Shown: positions 10,939-19,811 of the stretch, piece after piece | Layout: each line of letters starts with the position of its first letter | Numbering within the stretch: the stretch's first letter is position 1 | Origin: PKWO01 sp036384915 | GTDB taxonomy: Bacteria; Pseudomonadota; Gammaproteobacteria; Burkholderiales; Burkholderiaceae_D | Direction of reading: 5' to 3' | Length of the DNA: 64,000 bases | Assembly (NCBI GenBank): GCA_036384915.1 | Contig: DASVLJ010000043.1 | Coordinates: 4,484 to 68,483, forward strand | Program-made: the position numbers and the translations under genes | The notes under the pieces: model-generated | Seen by the model: only the letters and a program-made list of their open reading frames with translations | The model's database searches: none | Told to the model about the DNA's origin: nothing

Positions 10939-12336
10939 ATGGCCGATATGACTGCAAGGGGCATTTCCATTTTTCAGATCGCCGTGCGCGTGGCCGACTT
11001 CGCGGCCCTTACGGTTGCGGCCGAGGCCGCCAGCCGCTTGCGCTTCGGCGTGGCCCTGGCCGATACGCCGGCCATCCATGTCGTGCTGTTCTACCTGTGC
11101 AGCATCGCGGCGTTTTTCCTGTTTTCCCGGTTCGGCCTTTACGAGTCCTGGCGCGGCAGGTCCGGTCTGGCGATGTTCGGCCGCACCGCGCTGACCTGGG
11201 GTGCCGTGCTGCTGGGCGGATTGTTCTTCAGCTTCCTGATGCACCGTATCGGCGAATTGTCGCGCCTGTGGCTTTCCTATTGGTTTGTCAGCGGCGTCGT
11301 GCTCATTGCCTGCGTGCGCTGGTCCTGCTACCTGATCCTGTGCCGCTTGCGCGAGAACGGCTATAACCAGAAATCGGTCGTCATCGTCGGTTACGGGCCG
11401 ATAGGCCGCGAAATGTATCGCCGCGCCATCGAGTGCGAATGGTATGGGTACGAGGTGCGCGGTATCTATACCTGCGGTGAGGAGGGTATTCCGGAGCGCG
11501 TGAAGCGCATCGCCCGGCAGGACGATATCCCGCATTTCATCGAAGAGCAGGGCATCGACGAGGTGTGGATCGCCATGTCCATGGAGTCTTCCAGGCAACT
11601 GCAGGAAATCCAGCACCTGTTGCGCAACGTGCTGGTCGATATCCGCTGGATACCGGATACCGTCAGCATGAAGATACTGAGCAGCAAGGTGGGCGATTTC
11701 CTCGGATTTCCGGCGGTCGATATCAACCGGCCGGCGGTGAGCGAGCTGGGCGGCGTGGTGAAGGAGGTGTTCGACAGGATGTTCGCCGCCGCCGCATTGC
11801 TTGCCCTTTCGCCGCTGCTGCTGGCGATTGCGCTCGCGATCAAGGCGACGTCGCCGGGGCCCGTCATCTTCCGCCAGCCCAGGCTCGGGCTGAACGGGCG
11901 CCGCTTCGACGTCTACAAATTCCGCAGCATGAAGGTGCACAAGGAAGATAACGTCGTGACCCAGGCCAAGGCAGGGGACGCGAGAGTGACGCCGGTCGGC
12001 CGCTTCATCCGCAGCACCAGCCTGGACGAGCTGCCGCAATTCTTCAACGTCCTGCTGGGCGATATGTCCATCGTCGGCCCCCGGCCGCATGCCTTGCAGC
12101 ACAACCGGATGTATAGCGATCTGCTCGAAGTGTATATGCTGCGGCACCGCGTGAAGCCCGGCATCACGGGCTGGGCGCAGATCAACGGCTATCGCGGCGA
12201 GACCGATACGGTCGAAAAAATGAGGAAGCGCGTGCAGTTCGATTTGTATTACATCCAGAACTGGTCGATGTGGATGGACCTGCGCATCATCGCCTGGACC
12301 GCGTTCAAGGGCTGGACGGGCAAGAACGCCTATTGA
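10939..12336 (+). CDS. wcaJ: Undecaprenyl-phosphate sugar phosphotransferase (WcaJ-like)
   Basis: The protein has 465 residues. Four to five N-terminal membrane helices are followed by a CoA-binding-like Rossmann region (VVIVGYGPIGREMYRR). The bacterial sugar transferase domain (about residues 270-465) carries PVIFRQPRLGLNGRRFDVYK, the LDELPQFFNVLLGDMS core and VKPGITGWAQ. It transfers hexose-1-phosphate, usually glucose, to undecaprenyl phosphate and starts the EPS repeat unit. I chose ATG 10939 (GAAGGA upstream, standard length) over an upstream TTG at about 10804. Confidence 0.92.
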   Translation: MADMTARGISIFQIAVRVADFAALTVAAEAASRLRFGVALADTPAIHVVLFYLCSIAAFFLFSRFGLYESWRGRSGLAMFGRTALTWGAVLLGGLFFSFLMHRIGELSRLWLSYWFVSGVVLIACVRWSCYLILCRLRENGYNQKSVVIVGYGPIGREMYRRAIECEWYGYEVRGIYTCGEEGIPERVKRIARQDDIPHFIEEQGIDEVWIAMSMESSRQLQEIQHLLRNVLVDIRWIPDTVSMKILSSKVGDFLGFPAVDINRPAVSELGGVVKEVFDRMFAAAALLALSPLLLAIALAIKATSPGPVIFRQPRLGLNGRRFDVYKFRSMKVHKEDNVVTQAKAGDARVTPVGRFIRSTSLDELPQFFNVLLGDMSIVGPRPHALQHNRMYSDLLEVYMLRHRVKPGITGWAQINGYRGETDTVEKMRKRVQFDLYYIQNWSMWMDLRIIAWTAFKGWTGKNAY

Positions 12337-12382
12337 GGCAGGGGAGCCGCTGCGCCCCGATCCCGTCCGATGCGCAGCTCTT

Positions 12383-12423
12383 ATGACAAACGTCAATATG
12401 GCCCGCCGGCCAGCGGGCAAAAT
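12383..12423 (+). promoter_or_regulatory. FNR/CRP-type site and promoter upstream of gmd
   Basis: ATGAC-AAAC-GTCAA (12383-12396) has one mismatch to the palindrome. CAAAAT at 12418-12423 is a four-of-six -10 match starting 28.5 bases from the box centre. The predicted transcript would start near 12430, about 48 nt before the gmd ATG. Confidence 0.5.
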
Positions 12424-12477
12424 CAAGACAGCCATCCGCCCTCGTGCGGGCATTCATCGACAATCGGAGAAAACGCA

Positions 12478-13656
12478 ATGACACCATCGCCCACCAAGGC
12501 CGAATACCTGCGCCCCGGAGAGGAGAACGGAAAGAGAAAGGTGGCGCTGATCACCGGCGTGACCGGGCAGGACGGGGCATATCTCGCCGAACTGCTGCTC
12601 AACAAGAACTATATCGTGCACGGCATCAAGCGCCGCAGCTCTTCCCTCAATACCGGCCGGATCGACCATCTCTACCAAGACCCGCACGTGGGCGCGCCGG
12701 ACCTGGTTCTGCATTACGGCGACATGACCGATACGGCTTCGCTGATGCGCATCGTGTCCGCGGTCCGGCCGGACGAAATCTATAACCTCGCCGCGCAAAG
12801 CCATGTCGCGGTATCGTTCGAGGAGCCGGAATACACGGCCAATTCGGACGCGCTGGGCACGCTGCGGCTGCTGGAAGCGGTGCGGGCGCTCGGCATGGAA
12901 AAGACGGTGCGCTTCTACCAGGCCTCGACTTCCGAGCTGTACGGCCTGGTGCAGGAATCGCCGCAGACCGAAACGACGCCGTTCTATCCGCGCAGCCCGT
13001 ATGCGGTCGCCAAGCTGTATGCCTATTGGATCACGGTCAATTACCGTCAGGCCTACGGCATGTTCGCCTGCAACGGCATCCTGTTCAATCACGAATCGCC
13101 CTTGCGCGGCGAGACCTTTGTGACGCGCAAGATTTGCCGCGCCCTGGCCCGCATTTCCGTGGGCCTGCAGGATTGCCTCTATCTCGGCAATCTCGATGCC
13201 AGGCGCGATTGGGGCCATGCGCGCGATTACGTGCAGATGCAATGGCTGATGCTGCAGCAGGAAGAACCCGACGATTACGTGATCGCGACCGGCATTCAGC
13301 ACAGCGTGCGCGAATTCGTGTCGCTGGCTGCGGCGGAAGCCGGCATCGCACTCGGCTGGTCGGGCAAGGGCGTGGACGAAGTCGGTTACGTGATCGACGA
13401 AAACGTACTGACACCGGGAGCGGCCAGGCTGAAGCGCGGGCAGGTCCTGGTCCGGGTCGATCCGCGGTATTTCCGTCCGACGGAAGTGGAGACCCTGCTG
13501 GGGGACGCGAGCAAGGCATACCGCAAGCTGGGCTGGAAGCCGAAGATCGGCTTTTCGCAGTTGATCGGCGAGATGCTGCATGCGGAGCTGGCCGATATCC
13601 AAAAATACCTGCTCGTCAACCGGAGCGGTTACCAAGCCCACGCCTACAACGAGTAG
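12478..13656 (+). CDS. gmd: GDP-mannose 4,6-dehydratase
   Basis: The protein has 392 residues. It is a short-chain dehydrogenase with the NADP motif TGVTGQDGAYLAELLL near residue 25, the substrate and cofactor motif IKRRSSSLNTGRIDH, the STSEL catalytic segment, and YAVAKLYAYW containing the Tyr-x3-Lys pair. It converts GDP-mannose to GDP-4-keto-6-deoxymannose. About 20 extra residues precede the usual start. GGAGA precedes the ATG at 12478. The next gene encodes the enzyme for the following step, and ManC at 42369 supplies GDP-mannose. Confidence 0.95.
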   Translation: MTPSPTKAEYLRPGEENGKRKVALITGVTGQDGAYLAELLLNKNYIVHGIKRRSSSLNTGRIDHLYQDPHVGAPDLVLHYGDMTDTASLMRIVSAVRPDEIYNLAAQSHVAVSFEEPEYTANSDALGTLRLLEAVRALGMEKTVRFYQASTSELYGLVQESPQTETTPFYPRSPYAVAKLYAYWITVNYRQAYGMFACNGILFNHESPLRGETFVTRKICRALARISVGLQDCLYLGNLDARRDWGHARDYVQMQWLMLQQEEPDDYVIATGIQHSVREFVSLAAAEAGIALGWSGKGVDEVGYVIDENVLTPGAARLKRGQVLVRVDPRYFRPTEVETLLGDASKAYRKLGWKPKIGFSQLIGEMLHAELADIQKYLLVNRSGYQAHAYNE

Positions 13657-13689
13657 AGCACACCCTGGATTGAACGAAGGAGAAGCGAC

Positions 13690-14778
13690 ATGAATGAAGA
13701 TACGGGAAAGCGCGTGTATGTGGCCGGCCACACCGGCCTGGTCGGTTCGGCCATCGTTCGGGCGCTCAAGCGGAAGGGGTATCGCAATATCGTCACCCGC
13801 TCCCATGCGGAACTCGATCTGATGGACCAGGCGCGGGTGTGCGAATTTTTCGCGTCGGAGATGATCGAGGAAGTGTATCTGGCCGCGGCGATCGTCGGCG
13901 GCATCCATGCGAACGACACCTATCCTGCGGACTTCATCTACAACAACCTCGCAATCCAGAACAACGTCATCCACGAAGCCTGGCGCGCCGGCATCCGCAA
14001 ATTGCTGTTCCTCGGGTCGTCCTGCATCTACCCGCGCATGGCGCCGCAGCCGATCAGGGAGGAGTACCTGATGAACGGCATGCTCGAACCGACGAACGAG
14101 CCCTATGCCATGGCGAAGATCGCCGGGATCAAGCTGTGCGAAAGCTTCAACCGGCAATACGGCACCGATTACCGCAGCGTGATGCCGACCAACCTCTATG
14201 GTCCCGGCGACAATTACCACCCCGAGAACAGCCACGTCATACCGGCGCTGATGCGCCGCTTCCACGAAGCGAAGCGCGCCGGCGCGCCGGAAGTCGTCAT
14301 CTGGGGGACCGGGGCCCCGCGCCGGGAGTTTCTCTACGTGGACGATATGGCCGAGGCCTGCATTCACGTCATGGAACTGAGTTCGTCGGAGTATATGAGC
14401 CAGACTTCCGACCGGCTGTCCCATCTCAATGTGGGAACCGGCACCGACGTGACGATACGCGAAGTGGCGGAGTTGATCGGCCAGGTGGTCGGATACCAGG
14501 GCCGGATCGGGTTCGATACCAGCAAGCCCGACGGCGCGCCGCGCAAGTGGCTCGACGTAAGCCGTCTCGGCAACCTCGGCTGGACGGCGTCCGTCGGGTT
14601 GATGGACGGCCTGATCGAAACCTATCACAGCTATTGCCGCAGCGAACGCCAGGGCGGGCTGCAGGTGTCGGCGCGGGCGCTCGACAGCAAATCGCGGCAG
14701 GACCGTTTGCGTTTCGAGGAGCGGCTCGTCGAGCACGATCCGGTCTATGGCAGCTTGCCGGCGATTTTTCTCCAATAG
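13690..14778 (+). CDS. fcl: GDP-L-fucose synthase with C-terminal extension
   Basis: The protein has 362 residues, about 40 longer than usual. It carries the NADP loop GHTGLVGSAIVRAL, LGSSCIYPR, the catalytic YAMAK, and the conserved region PTNLYGPGDNYHPENSHV. It epimerises and reduces GDP-4-keto-6-deoxymannose to GDP-L-fucose. The extra tail after about residue 322 (SERQGGLQVSARALDSKS onward) is highly charged and not part of the usual fold. GGAG lies upstream of the ATG. With gmd it shows that the EPS contains fucose or a relative. Confidence 0.93.
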   Translation: MNEDTGKRVYVAGHTGLVGSAIVRALKRKGYRNIVTRSHAELDLMDQARVCEFFASEMIEEVYLAAAIVGGIHANDTYPADFIYNNLAIQNNVIHEAWRAGIRKLLFLGSSCIYPRMAPQPIREEYLMNGMLEPTNEPYAMAKIAGIKLCESFNRQYGTDYRSVMPTNLYGPGDNYHPENSHVIPALMRRFHEAKRAGAPEVVIWGTGAPRREFLYVDDMAEACIHVMELSSSEYMSQTSDRLSHLNVGTGTDVTIREVAELIGQVVGYQGRIGFDTSKPDGAPRKWLDVSRLGNLGWTASVGLMDGLIETYHSYCRSERQGGLQVSARALDSKSRQDRLRFEERLVEHDPVYGSLPAIFLQ

Positions 14779-14847
14779 CGGCGCGATGGGAAAGCGTGGC
14801 GTCATCCCGTGGGGCGCAGTGCCGGCGCCGTTTCGCATGGAGCGCAC

Positions 14848-16149
14848 ATGCCCGAAGCCGTGACCCCCGCCGGCATGGTCAGGGGCGCCGTTGCCAGGCT
14901 CGGCGCGGGCGGCGTCAAGCGGCCTTTGCTGATCAGTCTGCTCAACCAGTTTACAGCCAGCGGCGGCAATTTCCTGGTCGGCATCTATCTTGCGCGCAGC
15001 CTGCCTCTGGCCTCGTTCGGCCTGTACGGCATGGGATACGGCATATGCATGCTGTACGTGGGCATAGGCAATGCCGCAATTCTGACCCAGATGAGCGTCA
15101 ACATGGCCGAGAAACCCGCCGGCGAGCGGGACGCCTACGCTGCCGATATGCTGTGTGCCGTGTTGCTGGCCGACCTGCTGTTGCTGGGCCTGGCCTCGCT
15201 CGGCGCTTTGGCTGCGTATTCATGGCATCTCCTCCCGGAGCACGGTGCGGGGTTGATGCTGGCGGTCGGTGCGGCATCGGCTTCGTTCCTGTGCACGGAA
15301 TTTTTCATCAGCTACGCGTTTCAGAAACGCCGGGAATCGATGGCCTTGATGGTCAATGCGACGACCATGTTCGTGCTGTTCATGGGCTTGCTGGCCGAGC
15401 GCCTGCTTGGCGCCGCTCTTACGGCCGCGAATGTGCTGACGCTTTATGCCGCCGGGGCGGCGCTGGCTTCGCTGGCGGCTTATGCGGTCTCGCCCCTGGT
15501 GCTGCCGCGCAGCGCGCGCCGGCTTCTCGGCACGGTACGGGAATCCTGGCGCGGGGGCAGTTGGGCGCTCGGCGGGGTGCTGGTGACGTGGATACAGACG
15601 CAGGCCTACGCCTATGTCGTGGCGGCGTTCGGCGGCGCTGCCGCCGTGGGGCAGGCGAACGCGGCGCGCATATTCATATCGCCGTTTTCCTTTCTCCTGC
15701 CGGCGGTGAACAAGGTGGCCATTCCGCGCCTGGCGGAGCTGCGCTGCAGCGACGCAAAAAAGTTGCGCCGCACCTCCGCGCTGCTGACGGCGGGCATGAC
15801 CGCGCTTGCCGTCGCTTACACGCTGTTTCTGGCGATCGGCCTGGGGGTGCTTTCCAGGCTGCTTCTGGGACGCGACGATCCGGCCGTGGCGGCGCTGGTC
15901 TGGCCCTGGTGCCTCGTGCTGGTATTACAGATGATACGCAGCGGCGGCGGCTTGCTGCTGCAGATTCAAAGGAAGTTCCGCTCGCTCACCCTGATCAGCA
16001 TACCGAGCGCCATCGTCACGGTGGCGGTGTCGCTGGCTGCAACGGTCGCTCTGGGTGCATGGGGCGCGATTCTGGGAATCGCGGTCGGCGAGGCCGTGTT
16101 GGCGCTATTGATATGGAGGGAGATCCGCGATGAACGCCGTTCCTCGTGA
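14848..16149 (+). CDS. wzx: Wzx-type polysaccharide flippase
   Basis: The protein has 433 residues with about 12-14 predicted membrane helices. Features of the polysaccharide transport/MATE-like family include FTASGGNFLVGIYLARSLPL near the N-terminus and AAVGQANAARIFISPFSFL in the middle. It should flip the lipid-linked repeat unit across the inner membrane. I chose ATG 14848 (GGAG six bases upstream) over a GTG at 14809. The gene overlaps the following glycosyltransferase by 20 bases, so the two are translationally linked. Confidence 0.85.
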   Translation: MPEAVTPAGMVRGAVARLGAGGVKRPLLISLLNQFTASGGNFLVGIYLARSLPLASFGLYGMGYGICMLYVGIGNAAILTQMSVNMAEKPAGERDAYAADMLCAVLLADLLLLGLASLGALAAYSWHLLPEHGAGLMLAVGAASASFLCTEFFISYAFQKRRESMALMVNATTMFVLFMGLLAERLLGAALTAANVLTLYAAGAALASLAAYAVSPLVLPRSARRLLGTVRESWRGGSWALGGVLVTWIQTQAYAYVVAAFGGAAAVGQANAARIFISPFSFLLPAVNKVAIPRLAELRCSDAKKLRRTSALLTAGMTALAVAYTLFLAIGLGVLSRLLLGRDDPAVAALVWPWCLVLVLQMIRSGGGLLLQIQRKFRSLTLISIPSAIVTVAVSLAATVALGAWGAILGIAVGEAVLALLIWREIRDERRSS

Positions 16150-17059
16150 TTCCGTGTTTGTCGACGTTTGCATCGCCACCTACAAGCGGCCGGCCATGCT
16201 GGCCACGCTGCTTTTGTCGCTGCTGCATCAGCGCGTGAACCGGGTCGGCATGCGCATCGTGGTGATCGACAACGATGCGGAAATGAGCGCAAAGCGGCTG
16301 GTAGACGATTTCCGCAGCCAGACCGCGAGCGAGATCGTGTACGACGTGGAGCCGCGGCAGAACATCGCACTGGCGCGCAACCGCGCGCTGAGCCACGTGC
16401 GTTCGCGCTATTTCGCCTTCATCGACGACGACGAGGCGGCGTCGGAAACCTGGCTCCAATCCCTGGTCGACTGCGCGGCGAGATATCAGGCCGACGTGGT
16501 TTTCGGCCCGGTGCTGCGTGCCTTGCCCGACGACGCGCCGGCCTGGGCCTCCGACTGCTTCCGTGTCGACAGGTTGGAAACCGGGCGGGAAGTGGAGTTC
16601 GGCGGCGCCGGAAATGTGCTGTTGCGCAGCGACATATTGCGGCGCGTGGCGGTGCGTTTCGATGCCGCCTTCGGCCTGACCGGGGGCGAAGACACCGATT
16701 TTTTCTATCGCCTCCACCTGTCCGGTTGCAAGCTGGTGTGGTGCGACGAAGCGCTTGCCAGCGAACCGGTTGCGCCGTCGCGGCTCACCTTGCAATGGGT
16801 GCGGCGCCGTGGGTTCCGCGGCGGGCAGACTTATAACAGGATATTCGTCCGGCGCTATACGCGCTTGCGCAAGATCCGCTGGTTCCTGGTCAAAACCGCG
16901 CATCTGGCCGGCGGCCTGGTGGCCGCGCCGGTATTGCGGCTGTTGTCCTATCCCTCGTATGTGGCGCTGACGGTGCGGATCGCCGCCGCGACGGGGCAGT
17001 TGTCCGCTTGTTTCCTGGAGCGCGGCTTTGAAGAATACAGTGCGAAACGCTATCGGTGA
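16130..17059 (+). CDS. GT2-family glycosyltransferase
   Basis: The protein has 309 residues. GT-A features are VDVCIATYKRP at the N-terminus, the metal-binding YFAFIDDDE near residue 100, and FGLTGGEDTDFFYRL near 185, the ED acceptor-base region. A hydrophobic segment near 260 may anchor it to the membrane. It adds one sugar of the EPS repeat unit. It overlaps wzx upstream and the polymerase gene downstream, a sign of tight co-expression. Confidence 0.88.
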   Translation: MNAVPRDSVFVDVCIATYKRPAMLATLLLSLLHQRVNRVGMRIVVIDNDAEMSAKRLVDDFRSQTASEIVYDVEPRQNIALARNRALSHVRSRYFAFIDDDEAASETWLQSLVDCAARYQADVVFGPVLRALPDDAPAWASDCFRVDRLETGREVEFGGAGNVLLRSDILRRVAVRFDAAFGLTGGEDTDFFYRLHLSGCKLVWCDEALASEPVAPSRLTLQWVRRRGFRGGQTYNRIFVRRYTRLRKIRWFLVKTAHLAGGLVAAPVLRLLSYPSYVALTVRIAAATGQLSACFLERGFEEYSAKRYR

Positions 17060-18392
17060 CGGCGCGGCGGTTGCGGCATCGCGCTCGGACCGCTGGAAGG
17101 CGCTGCCCTTCCTGGTGCTGATGTTCACCAGCAGCCTGCCGCTGAATTACCGGCTGGAGGAATCGCACCCCATGCTGGTGTCCGACGTTGCCGACCTGAC
17201 CCGTGAAGCCGCGGCGGGGGAGAACACGGGCAGCTCGCTCCTGTTCGTCGCATTCGTGGTCGCCCTGTATGCGATGTCCGGCATGATGGTGCTGCACAAG
17301 CCGCGCGTGGCCGGTGCGGTCTTGCGGCGCCAGTGGCCGCTTGTCCTGCTGACTTTGCTGGTCGCGGCGAGCGCCCTCTGGTCGCACAACCCCGAGAAGG
17401 TCTTGATGAACGTGGTGCACGGGCTGGGCGCGATCTGCATCACGATGGCGGCGGCCCTGCATTATCGCCACGACCCATGGGCCATTGCGCGCGATCTGGC
17501 CCTGGTGCTGGGCGTCAACATGCTGCTGCATGTCGGTGCCGTGCTGGCGATACCGTCGTATTCGATCGATTGGCAAGGCCGCTGGCAGGGGCTGGCCACG
17601 CACCCCAATACGCTGGGCGCCCTGGGATTCACGACATTGTGGGCCAACAGCGCCGTGCTCATTTGCCGGCCGCGCGAACGGCGCGCGATGCATGCCGTGT
17701 TTGCGCTGGCCGCCATCGCCGCCATCGCCGGTGCCGACAGCGTGACCTCGATGCTGACCGCCGGAAGCAGCGTGGTGGCGCTATGGTCCGTCCATAAACT
17801 GGGCCGGCTGGGAGCGGGCCGGGACTTCTACGTGGGAACGGTATTGCTCGCGCTCCTGTTGGTCGTCGGCTTCAAACTGGTATCGAGCCAGATCGATCTC
17901 GGCTGGCTGTTCCAGAGCTTCGGCCGCGACAGCAATTTCACCGGGAGGACGGACGTGTGGAGCGATGCGCTCGGCGCCATTTCGCGCTTTCCCATCCTGG
18001 GATGGAGTTTCGACGACCACGCCTTTCTGATTGCCTCCGAGGGATTGGCTTACCCTTCCTATCACAACGGCTGGCTCGATCTGTGCGTCAACGGCGGCCT
18101 GGTGGCCGTGCTCCTGCTGGCCGGGCTGTTTGCCACCTGGTTGCGCCAGTTCAGCGTCCGGGACGTGCTGGCACAAACGATAGCGCCCTTGTCGGCTTCG
18201 TTCGTGCTCGGCTACTTCCTGCACAACCTGACCGAAGCGTCGTTTCTCTCGCCGCGCGCCCAAATGTGGCAGATCTTCCTGGCCGTACTGTTCCTCGGTT
18301 CGTGCCGGCGTCCGGCACCAACGGTCTTGCAGGCGCAGCCGCAGCCGCCCGGAACGCTGCCTTTCGACAAATCCCTCGGTGCGCGGCCTTGA
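17028..18392 (+). CDS. wzy: Wzy/WaaL-type O-antigen polymerase-like membrane protein
   Basis: The protein has about 450 residues with about 10-12 membrane helices. A periplasmic loop holds TGRTDVWSDALGAISRFPIL and the family's His motif in SYHNGWLDLCVNGG near residue 345. It is the likely EPS polymerase. The start is uncertain: TTG at 17028 or GTG at 17040 lie inside the end of the GT2 gene. With Wzx and Wzc-like proteins it defines a Wzx/Wzy-dependent pathway. Confidence 0.8.
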   Translation: MKNTVRNAIGDGAAVAASRSDRWKALPFLVLMFTSSLPLNYRLEESHPMLVSDVADLTREAAAGENTGSSLLFVAFVVALYAMSGMMVLHKPRVAGAVLRRQWPLVLLTLLVAASALWSHNPEKVLMNVVHGLGAICITMAAALHYRHDPWAIARDLALVLGVNMLLHVGAVLAIPSYSIDWQGRWQGLATHPNTLGALGFTTLWANSAVLICRPRERRAMHAVFALAAIAAIAGADSVTSMLTAGSSVVALWSVHKLGRLGAGRDFYVGTVLLALLLVVGFKLVSSQIDLGWLFQSFGRDSNFTGRTDVWSDALGAISRFPILGWSFDDHAFLIASEGLAYPSYHNGWLDLCVNGGLVAVLLLAGLFATWLRQFSVRDVLAQTIAPLSASFVLGYFLHNLTEASFLSPRAQMWQIFLAVLFLGSCRRPAPTVLQAQPQPPGTLPFDKSLGARP

Positions 18393-18442
18393 GTGCGGCG
18401 TCGAGCATCCGATTGCGCAATGCGCCGGGAGCATCTTGCGAC

Positions 18443-18467
18443 TTCGTTTATTGCAACCTCCGTTCGG
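18443..18467 (+). promoter_or_regulatory. Perfect PIP/hrpII-type box (TTCGT-N15-TTCGG)
   Basis: TTCGT at 18443-18447 and TTCGG at 18463-18467 are separated by exactly 15 bases, matching the plant-inducible-promoter consensus TTCGB-N15-TTCGB bound by HrpX/HrpB regulators of Hrp2-type type III secretion. It lies 67 bases before the ATG at 18534. I could not assign a clear -10 at the expected distance. Confidence 0.55.
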
Positions 18468-18533
18468 TTCCTGGAAATGCGGCGGGATGGAATAGCCGAC
18501 ATTGACGCATTTAACCATCCCCATTCGGTCAAC

Positions 18534-19613
18534 ATGACTTACAACTCTTCCGGTATCCGCGGCACCTGCTATACGAGCACCTCCTATGACGCAGGCAGTG
18601 ACAGCGGGTCCGAGTCTCCCCCGGCTTACAGCCGTCCGCAGCGCAACACACACAGCTCCCTGTCGGAACACCTGCGTCCGAGACCGTCCGGCGGCGGGGA
18701 GTGCTCGGGAGCTTCGGGAGTGTTTCCCAGACAAACGCAGCAGTTGGGTGCCTACCTCGTAGGGCGCCGCCTGGTCGGTCGCCTTGATAGCGATACCCAG
18801 GTGGCTCGTCTCAAAGAGGCCAACGATACGATTCACGAAGTACGTGAGACGCTCTCCTTCGGGCGGGGCAATGTTTCAATGGACCTGGATATGACGAACG
18901 GGGAAAGCGGCCAGCGTGTTGCAGCGGGGCGTGTGCTGACGAACCGACTCCGGGACAGCGGCGCCGCACTGGGCGTGACCCATACGGTTGCCATGGCGGA
19001 GTTGGTTAAAGCGGGCCTGTGCTCCGAACACGGCGATGTCTCGGTTCATCGCCATATTCCCAAGCTTGCGCCAGGCGATCAGGTGCACAAAGTTGCCAAT
19101 CCCGCCTCGGACCATGGGTGGGCCGAATGGCGACGCCCGGGTTCGCCGTTGAAAAACGCCATCGTAATGGATGCATGGGCGGAAGGGCCTGCCATCTTCG
19201 CGGAAGACGGCAAATACACCAATCCTGGGGTGCCCGACGAGAACCGTGTATCGAGGTACGCCTACGGCCCCGCATTGGGGCGTCGCGCCTCATCCAACCT
19301 GCAGCAAGCCAAGGAGCGCCTGTCCGGGCTTGCGAACCATGTCGACCAGGCAAGGCAGTCCTTGGTCAATTCAGGCTACACACCGGAAAAGGAGAGTATT
19401 TGGCCGCCTGAGCCCGTTATCTCGCCCGCGTTTGCCCAGCGGGTCCAGCGGGAGTGTGGCGGCGATGATGCCATGGATGCGGCGTTGGCGGTGGCATACC
19501 AGCTCGGCTCTCCAAGCGAAACGGCCGAATTCAATGCGGCCCTGTTGCTCGACTTGGCGGCCGACCTGACAAGGGCGCCACAGAACCCGTTGCGTTCCGA
19601 CATGGAGTCGTAA
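18534..19613 (+). CDS. Type III effector-like protein with a possible Cys-His-Asp catalytic triad
   Basis: The protein has 359 residues. The first 60 are rich in Ser, Thr, Pro and Gly and have no hydrophobic signal, as in type III secreted proteins. The middle holds AGLCSEHGDVS (Cys163), SDHGWAEW (His194) and VMDAWAEGPAIFAEDGKY (Asp213). This order and spacing suit a papain/transglutaminase-like fold, as in the HopX/AvrPphE/XopE effectors; the family placement is inference. The perfect PIP box upstream agrees. It sits between the EPS polymerase and a kinase-like gene and has no role in EPS that I can see. The frame could extend back to a GTG at 18393, but the PIP box argues against that. Confidence 0.6.
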   Translation: MTYNSSGIRGTCYTSTSYDAGSDSGSESPPAYSRPQRNTHSSLSEHLRPRPSGGGECSGASGVFPRQTQQLGAYLVGRRLVGRLDSDTQVARLKEANDTIHEVRETLSFGRGNVSMDLDMTNGESGQRVAAGRVLTNRLRDSGAALGVTHTVAMAELVKAGLCSEHGDVSVHRHIPKLAPGDQVHKVANPASDHGWAEWRRPGSPLKNAIVMDAWAEGPAIFAEDGKYTNPGVPDENRVSRYAYGPALGRRASSNLQQAKERLSGLANHVDQARQSLVNSGYTPEKESIWPPEPVISPAFAQRVQRECGGDDAMDAALAVAYQLGSPSETAEFNAALLLDLAADLTRAPQNPLRSDMES

Positions 19614-19811
19614 GCAGCTGAGAAGGATGCCTGCGCCGGATGCGCAGCCTTGAATCGGGAGGCCTTGACATTCCTCAATGACGCTGCCTCCAGCGTGCGT
19701 AATCTGTGTCTTTGAGATACGGCGAGATCCGCAGCGCTGAACGCTGCCGGATTGCCGAGGTGACCGGAACGCGTTTCGGCGTCGATAGGTTCTATCCAGA
19801 GGTGGGCGGCC

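Noticed and set aside
12454..14847. A 797-codon minus-strand ORF across gmd and fcl
   Set aside because: Shadow of two well-supported plus-strand genes.
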